Positions 24,648 to 32,312 of a stretch of DNA of 51,179 bases are shown piece after piece; within the stretch, counting starts at the first letter, position 1; every line of letters begins with the position of its first letter. Source of the DNA: CAYWMP01 sp964459445 (GTDB lineage Bacteria; Desulfobacterota; DSM-4660; Desulfatiglandales; HGW-15); assembly GCA_964459445.1 (NCBI GenBank), contig CAYWMP010000017.1, positions 1 to 51,179 on the forward strand. The letters run 5' to 3'. The position numbers and the translations under genes are program-made. The notes beneath the pieces were generated by a model. The model saw only the letters and a program-made list of their open reading frames with translations, searched no databases and was not told the DNA's origin.

Positions 24648-24840
24648 CGGGGTCATTTTTTCAAGCCCTATCTATAGGCTCCGGTGTCGGTTCCCGCAGA
24701 GGTCAGGGTTCAATATAAAAGGTCATTTCATGGCAAAGGGACATTCTGCAGGGGGTTTTGTAACGTGAACCCTCCCATCTACGGGAACGGCAAAGTTTGG
24801 TGGAATTTTTTTTGAGATAGGGCTTGAAAAAATGACCCCG
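24648..24840. mobile_element. 193-bp palindromic element, copy 1 (perfect 26-bp ends)
   Basis: The ends 24648-24673 (starting CGGGGTCATTTTTTC) and 24815-24840 are perfect 26-bp inverted repeats. Inside them a second pair, GTTCCCGCAGAGG...AGGGTTCA and TGAACCCTCCC...CGGGAAC, is also inverted. A second copy of exactly the same length is at 31053-31245. The similarity continues past the right end (ACCTCCGCTATTG in both). Confidence 0.8.
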
Positions 24841-24928
24841 ACCTCCGCTATTGCTCAAGGTTGCTTTCAATCTAGGGGCCCTTAGGAGCGTTGATTCAAG
24901 GCCTGGTCCTTTTGGCATTATGTTCAGT

Positions 24929-25477
24929 TTAACTTGTTTCTCTCGGCAGGATATTGGTGAACTGATACTCCTCTACCGGTTCACCGAGTGTGGCATCGAA
25001 GTCCTCTTCACCCCACTGTTCAATTCCCAGGTAAGATCGGCCGTCGTCGTCTTCAAAACTCCATCGCAGCATTTCTTGCCCGGAACCCTTGCCTTCTTTA
25101 AAAAAACGTCCACCGGCCGTCTCTTCCAAGTAATAGGTATTTTCTTCGAAGATAATCTCGTCTGGCGGATCCCCGGTCTCCAGGATTGCCTTTTTTATCT
25201 CCGGCCCGAGGCGGCTGAAAGCGATCTTGCGGTTTAGGCTCCAATCTTCATCGTCGTCCGATTCCTTTTCAAGATAGACGACATCTTCGGCGCCTTTGAG
25301 TTGCCACTCATAGGATCTGTCGCCTTCACCCCATTCATAATGGTTTCGGGCCGTCACTTCCCAGGTTTTCAGATCGTAATCCACAAAATAACCTACATCG
25401 AGCTGAGATAGAGTCAGATCACCTTGAGGTTCGTCGCCCTTCTTTTCACCACTTTTGAAAAAGTCTAGGATGCCCAT
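24929..25477 (-). CDS. DUF4178 domain protein
   Basis: This 182-residue acidic protein starts MGILDFFKSG and contains one DUF4178 unit: LTLSQLDVGYFVDYDLKTWEV, then YEWGEGDRSYEWQLKG, a beta-rich middle and GQEMLRWSFEDDDGRSYLGI. DUF4178 proteins are soluble, of unknown function, and typically co-occur with DUF350 and aminopropyltransferase genes. AAGGAG lies 14 bases before the ATG, rather far. It is the last gene of a - strand run with PspA, a YbjN-like protein and a potassium channel. Confidence 0.75.
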   Translation of the reverse strand: MGILDFFKSGEKKGDEPQGDLTLSQLDVGYFVDYDLKTWEVTARNHYEWGEGDRSYEWQLKGAEDVVYLEKESDDDEDWSLNRKIAFSRLGPEIKKAILETGDPPDEIIFEENTYYLEETAGGRFFKEGKGSGQEMLRWSFEDDDGRSYLGIEQWGEEDFDATLGEPVEEYQFTNILPRETS

Positions 25478-25577
25478 GATTTCAAAAAATTCTCCTTTAA
25501 CTACGAATCAAGCTTCGAGCTTGCCTTTCCGTTTTTCTCTAGGTGAACACCAAAAACCGGTAAGTGAAATCGGACCT

Positions 25578-26282
25578 TTATGTGATTCCCATCTTTTGCT
25601 TCAGCTCTACTAGGGAGGTGGAGGTTGTTGAACTCGATCCCTCAAGCAACGCGGCATTAATTTCTTCCTCCACGTTCCTTTCAGGGGCGGCGATCTCACC
25701 GTAGGCGGCAGCAAGGGATTCGTCGTCTTCAACCTTGGCTCGCATCTTCTCAAGCATGGCGATGGTGCCGGATGAATCGACCTTGGCGATCTGTTGGTTG
25801 ATTTTTTTCGTGGCCGCCGCAGTCTTGGCACGGGCCTTGAGAGTGATAAGATCGTTTTCATAGGTGGTGATGGCTGATTTAATTTTATTGACATTGGCCT
25901 GGAGCTGATTGGCCATTTGCTCATGCCGTTCGGCCTCCTGGGAGAACCTGATGGCCTCCGCCGAAGCTTGTTCCTTCTGGCTGAGAGCCTCGGTGGCCAG
26001 TCTTTCGGCTTCGGTCTGATCGAGCTCGCCCTTTTGCATTTTCTGGAGAAGCATCATGGCCTTTCGTTCATAATCGGCTGTCAGTTTCTTTTTATTTTCC
26101 GCGTCACGCCGGGTGCGGATAGCCATACCCTTAACCTCAGCCAGGCTGGTCATGGCCCCTTGCAGATCCTTCCTGAGGTCACGGATACCTTGCTCCGTCA
26201 TTTTAATAGGATCTTCGATTTGATCCACCAGGGCGTGGGCTTCCGCCTGGCTTACTCTAAAAATGCGTCTGAAAAAAGACAT
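25578..26282 (-). CDS. PspA/IM30 family protein
   Basis: The start is set at ATG 26282 because GGAGGT precedes it by seven bases. The 234-residue product begins MSFFRRIFRVSQAEAHALVD and EDPIKMTEQGIRDLRKDL, the PspA N-terminal helices, followed by a long coiled coil rich in Ala, Glu and Lys (residues ~30-180) and a C-terminal EEINAALLEG...LVELKQKMG part. PspA/IM30 proteins are ESCRT-III relatives that bind and protect damaged inner membranes. The nearest context match is E. coli YjfJ. The neighbours (YbjN-like, DUF4178, DUF350) support a membrane-stress role. Confidence 0.85.
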   Translation of the reverse strand: MSFFRRIFRVSQAEAHALVDQIEDPIKMTEQGIRDLRKDLQGAMTSLAEVKGMAIRTRRDAENKKKLTADYERKAMMLLQKMQKGELDQTEAERLATEALSQKEQASAEAIRFSQEAERHEQMANQLQANVNKIKSAITTYENDLITLKARAKTAAATKKINQQIAKVDSSGTIAMLEKMRAKVEDDESLAAAYGEIAAPERNVEEEINAALLEGSSSTTSTSLVELKQKMGIT

Positions 26283-26380
26283 AGTCAGTACCTCCATTTA
26301 TGAATAGCGATTATCGTTCGATTTTTTTCTTTTCCTCCATCCGGCCCCTTAGTTCCTAGCGGGAGGAAAAAAAGCGACTC

Positions 26381-26776
26381 CTATTTTCCGGCATAGTCCA
26401 GCAGTTCATGGCTATACTCGGCCAGGGCCAGGCTCAGGGCATGGATAGAGGCCTCGAGTTCGTTTCGATCGAGGTTTTCCAGTTGCAGCGTGTCCCTGAA
26501 AATGATGAATTCCGCGTTTTCATCAAGGACAAAGGCACCGTGAACCAGAACCCGATTCATCTGGAGCAGTCTTTTGAACAGATCACCGGGCTCTTCGGGA
26601 GCCTTCATGATAATCTGCTCCAGGACAAGAATCGGTTCCTCGCAATCTATGATGAGATTTTTGATGCCATTTTCCTCATCATCGACGATCACCAGCTCTT
26701 CTGCAGGGTCTTCACTCACGACTGGTACCCCCATCTCGAAGAGATACTGTTTTACCAGCTCAAATTTATCGGACAT
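26381..26776 (-). CDS. YbjN/CesT-like chaperone-fold protein
   Basis: This 131-residue acidic protein has the alpha/beta fold pattern of YbjN or type III secretion chaperones: FELVKQYLFEMGVPVV, EELVIVDDEENGIKNLIIDC, LFKRLLQMNRVLVHGAFVLD and FRDTLQLENLDRNELEASI. Such proteins sit directly ahead of PspA genes in similar clusters, in the place taken by YjfI (DUF2170) in E. coli. Its job is unknown; a chaperone or regulator for PspA is plausible. AAGGAGG precedes the ATG by six bases. Confidence 0.75.
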   Translation of the reverse strand: MSDKFELVKQYLFEMGVPVVSEDPAEELVIVDDEENGIKNLIIDCEEPILVLEQIIMKAPEEPGDLFKRLLQMNRVLVHGAFVLDENAEFIIFRDTLQLENLDRNELEASIHALSLALAEYSHELLDYAGK

Positions 26777-26907
26777 TGGGACCTCCTTTTCTGTTCAAGG
26801 TTGACAGAACCATTTAACGTTATACCTCATTTGTTAAAGAAACATGAAAGAATGTTCGAATTGCCGCTATTTTTAAACTGACTTAATTGGTCGCCGAATT
26901 TGGTCGG

Positions 26908-27936
26908 TCAGCTCAATTTGGGTCTCTCTGAAGAAATAACCACCAACTCATCCTCCGCCTTCAACACATACCCGGAGTCGGGATTAGCGATCAATTTATG
27001 ATCAACTTTATTCTCCACCCCCACACAAAGCACGTCATGATTTCTTTTCAATTCATTCATGACTTCGATGAAGGAGCGGTCGATCAAATTGGAAGGAGGC
27101 GCAATTTTGTAAAGCACGTTGCCATAGCGATTGCTGACAAGCTCCGTGACCATCTGAGTTATGCCGTGGTCTAGGGCGCCCTGGACAAGTAAATTGGTGC
27201 TCAATTCACCAACCACGATGACCTCATCGGCTTTTGCCCTCTGGCAGTGATCCACGTTTCTGGGGTCGATCAATTCGACACCAACGTAAACGTCCGGGTA
27301 GAGGCTCTTGATGGTCAGGGTATTGAGGATGGTCTTGGCATCGCGAACCGATGCTTCCAGCCCCTCGTCTGCCAGCATGAGTACGGCCTGGGCCTCCTTG
27401 AGGTTTGCCTTTTCAAGTATCTCGGGATTTATTTCGCCACGAATGAATTGAAGATCGGAATCGTCAATGGGCTTTTCATTGAGCTGAGCAATCAAAACGA
27501 TCGGTGCGTTTTTACTCTTTTGATCGGCCCGGAGTTCGGACACAATGTCTTGGCCTTTAAAGTTCCAGCCACAGATAACGAAATGGCCCGTTACTGTTAC
27601 GTTCCTCATCCCTTTGTTTTCCATGAGTTTGTCCTCGATTAAGACACCGGCAAGGGTTGCTGTTAGAATGCCCACGAAGCCGATACCCGCCATCATAAGG
27701 ACGATACCAACGATTCGACCTCCCAGGGTTGCCGGCGAGATATCGCCGTATCCTACGGTTGTTACGGTCACAAAAGACCACCAAAAACTGTCAAAAAAAC
27801 CAAGTTTTTCTTCGGAGAGCCAGAAGGCCAGACTCGCAAGCAGGATTAAGGCCAATAGGAATAGGGCCACCCGGTGTAAGTTCTCGCGAAAAAGACGCAG
27901 GGAAAAATGTTTTAGAATACGAATAATGGGAAGCAT
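26908..27936 (-). CDS. Potassium channel with RCK (TrkA-N/TrkA-C) domains
   Basis: The 342-residue protein has a two-helix pore unit: helix 1 (~22-41), pore loop with the selectivity filter TTVGYGD (59-65), and helix 2 (~75-98). A cytoplasmic RCK-N domain follows (VTGHFVICGWNFKGQDIV, a Rossmann start, with DLQFIRGE and a late VIVVGELSTNLLVQGALD) and then an RCK-C part ending VISSERPKL. It is an MthK-like ligand-gated K+ channel. It is the first gene of the PspA/DUF4178 run. K+ release is a typical response to membrane stress, which fits the neighbours. Confidence 0.88.
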   Translation of the reverse strand: MLPIIRILKHFSLRLFRENLHRVALFLLALILLASLAFWLSEEKLGFFDSFWWSFVTVTTVGYGDISPATLGGRIVGIVLMMAGIGFVGILTATLAGVLIEDKLMENKGMRNVTVTGHFVICGWNFKGQDIVSELRADQKSKNAPIVLIAQLNEKPIDDSDLQFIRGEINPEILEKANLKEAQAVLMLADEGLEASVRDAKTILNTLTIKSLYPDVYVGVELIDPRNVDHCQRAKADEVIVVGELSTNLLVQGALDHGITQMVTELVSNRYGNVLYKIAPPSNLIDRSFIEVMNELKRNHDVLCVGVENKVDHKLIANPDSGYVLKAEDELVVISSERPKLS

Positions 27937-28344
27937 GGCAAATCCTGCGTTTAATAGCGATTTCGGTAGCCCGGGATATTAGCTACAATTTCAAGAAAAT
28001 CATTGAATTAATGGCCTTTATCCGAAAGGAATACCGTCAAATATAATAATGATCGAGTAGGTCGTCAACAATCCTTCTCCGGAGGGAGAAGGCAAAGCCG
28101 ATTTGAGGGCATTTACCGCACTCCCATTCAGAGAATGATTCAATAAGAGGCTTTTCAAAGGGCCATGATACCAAACATCAACGATACACCGGAAGGCCAA
28201 TACATCAACCTGGCTTCGGCCTGAGTCTTGCAACCTGCAAAATTAGACATACTTGCGTATTTTCAGGCAGTTTTATATGCTTTAAGTGCATGTTTATGTC
28301 CGTCTAATTATAAAATGGTGCAAATCTGAGGTCGGAGATATGCC
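27937..28344. other. Divergent spacer between the K+ channel and CHAT genes
   Basis: The 408 bases carry an 8-bp stem hairpin CCTTCTCC-GGAG-GGAGAAGG (28073-28092) and otherwise no structure I could name. It should hold the promoters of both divergent operons; no clear -35/-10 pair was found. Confidence 0.4.
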
Positions 28345-31029
28345 ATGAGAAATACCATGGTTCTATTGGGCGCCCTGTTGATAGGTTTGAGCGTCAACCT
28401 GGTGAACGTCCCTGACGCGAATGCAAAAAGACTAAGGGGCAAGTATGCAAACGATGCAAGGCAGATTTTTAAGGGGAATCGGGCCATCGGAGACTTGGCC
28501 AAGTGGGAAGGAAGGCTTAAAGAGGAAGAGAAAAAATGGAGCAAAAACCCGATCAATATCGCCCACTGCCACACCGCCATTGGGATTCTCAGCACCTTTA
28601 AAGGAAATTATCAAAAAGCCATGGAGCATCTCACGGAAGCCCTCAAGATAACCAGAAAGCATGGGCTTGAAAGAATAGAAATGCAGGCAGTTCATTGGAT
28701 GGGAATTGCCCAACTGAAACAAGGAAACCTGGATGATGCGCTAACGAACTTCGAAGAAGGGCTTCAGGTTGCTCAGATGCAAAACTTCAGGCGTTTGGTA
28801 ACAAGGAATCTTGTTGAGATAAACAAAATACTCCTCATGATGGGGCGGTACCAGGAGTCAATGGAACGAATCAACCGTTTGATGCAAATCGCGGGCAACA
28901 TAAAAGATGAAAAACTTATAATGACCTTTCAAAATGGGCTCGGTTTGATCTATGCCAAACAGGGAGACACCCAAAAGGCCAGGGAGCATTTTGAAAAATC
29001 TCTGAAACTGAGCCGGGATTTGGACAAGGACAAATGGACTGCGGCCAACCTTAATGGTCTCGGAGAAACCTGGTTTCAGGAGGGGGAGAATGCCAAGGCC
29101 CTGGAATACTATAAACAGGCCCGGGCTATTTTTAAAAACAAACAGCATAAGGTCGGTTTGGCTATCACCATGAATCTCATGGGTCAAGCTCACCTCAGGA
29201 TGGGAAGCAATGAGAAGGCGCTCAAGCTTTTTAGAAAATCACGTGAACGGGCCTTAGAAAAAGGCATGAAGGCACATATCGCCGTGACGTCTCAAAACAT
29301 AGGGAAGGTTTACTACACCATTGAGAAATGGGATGAAGCCCAAGAATGGTTGAATGAAGCCATTACCCTCTTCGGGGAAATCCAAATTCCCGACGCTCTT
29401 CGGGATTGTTATGAAACGAAAGGGATTATCCTGGAAAAAATGGGAGATGTGAACGGTGCGGAAAAAAATTACAGGGAATCGGTAAAGCTCCTGGAAGCCC
29501 TCCGGCAGGATATCGCAGGGGGTGAGCAGGAAGCGCTTAAATTCCTGGAGAGCCGCGGGAATGCCTATCACAGGCTCATTTCGCTTCTTTTGAAACAGGG
29601 CAAGACGACAGAGGCGCTTAAATTTCTCGAACGAAGTCAACTGAAAAAACTCCGGGACCAATTCGATCAGATAAACCCTGAGCTTGCCAGCGAAGAAGAG
29701 GAAAAGGCGAAAGAGAAAGAGAAAAAACTGAGGGAGCAGATTGAAGCAACAAGGGTGCAACTGGCAGAGGAGCAATCCAAGCCTGAAGAGGAAAAGGATA
29801 AGGAGAGGATCGCCCAGTTGGAAGAGACCCTGAGTGTAAAAAAACAGCAATACATTGAATACGTCAACGATCTCAGGGAGAAATTCCCCGAATTGGCATC
29901 CCTGCTTTCCATTCAACCGGACACCCTGATCGACCTTCAGAATCTGTTGCCGCCACAAGTCGCCCTGGTGCAGTATTTGATACTTGATGAGCGCCTGTAC
30001 ATCTTCGTGGTCACAAAGGAAACCCTGGCCTACAAAGAAGTGGCGTTAAAGAAAAGCGAACTCGAGGGAAAGATTGACTATTTGAGAAGTCTTCTCATGA
30101 ACCCACAGATACCCTTGAACGTAGGGCCCTTGGAATCCCATACCTTGCGGCCCACGGATGAAGGGCGTTCGGATGCCTTTGAGATGTTTATTGGGCCGTT
30201 CCTTCAGGCATCGGAGGCCCTTTATCAAGTCTTGATAGAACCGGTAGAAGGAGAACTATCGAAATACCAGATCCTTGGGATCATACCTAACGGAAAGCTG
30301 CACCTCCTACCCTTTCAGACTTTGGGGAAATTGGGTTCAGAGGATAAATTTCAGTTTTTGTTAGAGGAAAAATCCATCTTTCATCTCAATAGCCAGTCGA
30401 TCCTAAAATTTGCCCAAAAAAGGGCAAAGCCTATCGGCAATGAGGGAAAACTCATCGCCTTCGGGAATCCGGACGAATCGCTAAAGCATGCTGAGGAAGA
30501 GGTCAGATTGATTAAGGATCTCTTTAAAAAATCGAAAACCTATGTCAAAAACGAGGCCAGTGAGGAAAGAGTCAAAAAGGGACTGAAAGGTTTCAATATT
30601 CTTCATCTTGCAACTCACGGAAAAATGAAGGGAAACATCAAGGAATCCCATATCCTGCTGGCGGGAACAGCGGATGGAAAAGAGGACGGCCAGTTATTTC
30701 TAAAGGAGGTGTGGGGATTGCCCCTTGAGGGATATCAATTGGTGACCCTTTCCGCCTGCGAAACCGCAAAAGGTCAGGAGGCATCTGGGGATGTTATGGT
30801 GAGTTTACAGACAGCCTTTCTAAGAGCGGGAACCCCAACCATTCTGGCATCCCTATGGGAAGTGGACGATCAGGCGACCGGCGTGCTGATGAAGGCATTT
30901 TATGAGAACCTCATGAATCAAGGGAAGGCCGAGGCACTCAGGACAGCACAGTTGTCCCTGATGAAAGATCCTAAATATGTGTACCCCTACTATTGGGCGC
31001 CATTCATCTTGGCTGGCGATTGGCGCTAG
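28345..31029 (+). CDS. Exported TPR-CHAT (caspase-like) protein
   Basis: The 894-residue protein starts with a signal peptide (MVLLGALLIGLSVNL, cleavage near NAKR at ~28). About eight TPR repeats cover residues ~65-390. A charged coiled coil (~445-510, EEEEKAKEKEKKLREQIE) leads to a C-terminal CHAT domain (~545-894). The catalytic pair is present: H758 in LHLATHG and C805 in TLSACETAKG. CHAT peptidases are caspase/separase relatives; examples include the Craspase protease TPR-CHAT. An exported form would act in the periplasm. It is followed by an exported FecR protein and a CHASE2 cyclase, the arrangement expected of an envelope signalling unit. GGAG precedes the ATG. Confidence 0.88.
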   Translation: MRNTMVLLGALLIGLSVNLVNVPDANAKRLRGKYANDARQIFKGNRAIGDLAKWEGRLKEEEKKWSKNPINIAHCHTAIGILSTFKGNYQKAMEHLTEALKITRKHGLERIEMQAVHWMGIAQLKQGNLDDALTNFEEGLQVAQMQNFRRLVTRNLVEINKILLMMGRYQESMERINRLMQIAGNIKDEKLIMTFQNGLGLIYAKQGDTQKAREHFEKSLKLSRDLDKDKWTAANLNGLGETWFQEGENAKALEYYKQARAIFKNKQHKVGLAITMNLMGQAHLRMGSNEKALKLFRKSRERALEKGMKAHIAVTSQNIGKVYYTIEKWDEAQEWLNEAITLFGEIQIPDALRDCYETKGIILEKMGDVNGAEKNYRESVKLLEALRQDIAGGEQEALKFLESRGNAYHRLISLLLKQGKTTEALKFLERSQLKKLRDQFDQINPELASEEEEKAKEKEKKLREQIEATRVQLAEEQSKPEEEKDKERIAQLEETLSVKKQQYIEYVNDLREKFPELASLLSIQPDTLIDLQNLLPPQVALVQYLILDERLYIFVVTKETLAYKEVALKKSELEGKIDYLRSLLMNPQIPLNVGPLESHTLRPTDEGRSDAFEMFIGPFLQASEALYQVLIEPVEGELSKYQILGIIPNGKLHLLPFQTLGKLGSEDKFQFLLEEKSIFHLNSQSILKFAQKRAKPIGNEGKLIAFGNPDESLKHAEEEVRLIKDLFKKSKTYVKNEASEERVKKGLKGFNILHLATHGKMKGNIKESHILLAGTADGKEDGQLFLKEVWGLPLEGYQLVTLSACETAKGQEASGDVMVSLQTAFLRAGTPTILASLWEVDDQATGVLMKAFYENLMNQGKAEALRTAQLSLMKDPKYVYPYYWAPFILAGDWR

Positions 31030-31052
31030 CGGACAGGTGAGATTGCTGCGGG

Positions 31053-31245
31053 CGGGTTGTTTTTTTCAAGCCCTATCTATAGGTTCCAGTGGCGGTTCCC
31101 GCAGAGGTCAGGGTTCAAGAGAACAGGTCATTTCATAGGAAAAGACCATTCTGCCCGGGGTTTGGTGGCGTGAACCCTCCCCTCTACGGGAACGGTAAAG
31201 TTTGGTGGAATTTTTTTTGAGATAGGGTTTGAAAAAAAGAACCCG
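31053..31245. mobile_element. 193-bp palindromic element, copy 2
   Basis: The ends 31053-31078 and 31220-31245 are 26-bp inverted repeats with two mismatches. Length and internal inverted pair are as in copy 1 (24648-24840); most bases agree. It lies in the spacer between the CHAT and FecR genes, 23 bases after the CHAT stop, so any read-through transcript would carry a large hairpin. Confidence 0.8.
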
Positions 31246-31331
31246 ACCTCCGCTATTGTTCAGGTTGGTTCTTAAATAGGCTGCTTTATGGAGTGTTTTA
31301 CATAGGTCTCGCCATTTTGGAGGTAATGATC

Positions 31332-32306
31332 ATGCAAAGATATAGAATTTTGGTCATAGGACTCGTGATGACGGTTTTATTGGTTTCCCAAGCCCGGGCC
31401 GCCGAGTCTGGTGCCATCGCGCTTTTGACATCGCTTTCCGGAAAAGTGGAGATAAAAAGCACTCAAACGAGCTCACGAAGGCCTGCGCAAATGGGGGATC
31501 AGTTGTTTGAAAATGATATCCTTCAGACCCATAAAAATGCAAAGGCATCATTGCTTTTTTCCGACGGATCGATCGTCAATATTTTTGCCGATACTCGATT
31601 GACTTTATCGCTTAAGGAAGAAGATCAATCATCGGGAAGCAAAAGAATCGCTTCTCTATCGAAGGACGTTCTCGCGGGCGTTAAGGGCATTTTCTCCAAG
31701 GGCAAAAAGAAGGAGACTCTCCCTGCTGTCCCGGGGTTCCGCAAGAAAGTAGAGAAGAAAGAGGAGGAGGTCAAAGTTTTATATCCGAGGAACAGCGCGA
31801 TCCTGACAACAAAACCGGTCTTTCACTGGCAGGCCAAGGGCGAACGAAAAACATTTAATATATCACTCACCCTGAAGGGCATGGGCGGCAAATTGTGGTC
31901 CATCAGCACGGATAGAAAAGCGATTGTCTACCCAACAGAAAGAGACGAACTCGGGAGGGGACAAACCTATTTTTTGAGAGTAGAGAGTGAAGAGGATGCC
32001 GGCGTCTATGATGAGATTTTTTTCAGGATTCTTGACGAGCGAAAGGCAACGGAGGTGAAGCAATTTGCAGACGAAATGGAAAATCTTCGAACAATGAATC
32101 CCGACGACATGACCCCATTGTTTGTCCTGACGAATTATTACAGGCAAAAGGGACTCCACCACGAAGCCTTGACGGTTCTAGATGATCTGGAGAAGAACAC
32201 TGCAGCTCAAAGGTTCGTCCTGGAACAGAAAATGGAAATTTTCTTCAAACTGGGGCTATGGAAGAAATGGGAAGAAGCGAATCAGAGACTCAGTAAGCTC
32301 CAATAA
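31332..32306 (+). CDS. Exported FecR domain protein
   Basis: The start is set at ATG 31332, with GGAGGT at 31319-31324. The 324-residue product has a signal peptide (ILVIGLVMTVLLVSQARAAE, cleavage at ~22) and a FecR domain (residues ~30-120: SLSGKVEIKS, MGDQLFENDILQTHKNAKAS, LLFSDGSIVNIFADTRLTL). A basic linker, a beta-rich central part (FHWQAKGERKTFNISL) and a C-terminal helical pair (LTNYYRQKGLHHEALTVLDDL, TPR-like) follow. Stand-alone secreted FecR proteins are thought to bind ligands or other envelope proteins; they are not the same as the iron-citrate sigma regulators. It probably partners the CHAT protein or the CHASE2 cyclase; this is inference. Confidence 0.82.
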   Translation: MQRYRILVIGLVMTVLLVSQARAAESGAIALLTSLSGKVEIKSTQTSSRRPAQMGDQLFENDILQTHKNAKASLLFSDGSIVNIFADTRLTLSLKEEDQSSGSKRIASLSKDVLAGVKGIFSKGKKKETLPAVPGFRKKVEKKEEEVKVLYPRNSAILTTKPVFHWQAKGERKTFNISLTLKGMGGKLWSISTDRKAIVYPTERDELGRGQTYFLRVESEEDAGVYDEIFFRILDERKATEVKQFADEMENLRTMNPDDMTPLFVLTNYYRQKGLHHEALTVLDDLEKNTAAQRFVLEQKMEIFFKLGLWKKWEEANQRLSKLQ

Positions 32307-32312
32307 TATGTG

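Noticed and set aside
29254..29958. 234-codon antisense frame over the CHAT gene
   Set aside because: It mirrors the Lys/Glu-rich coiled coil and gives Leu/Phe-rich nonsense.
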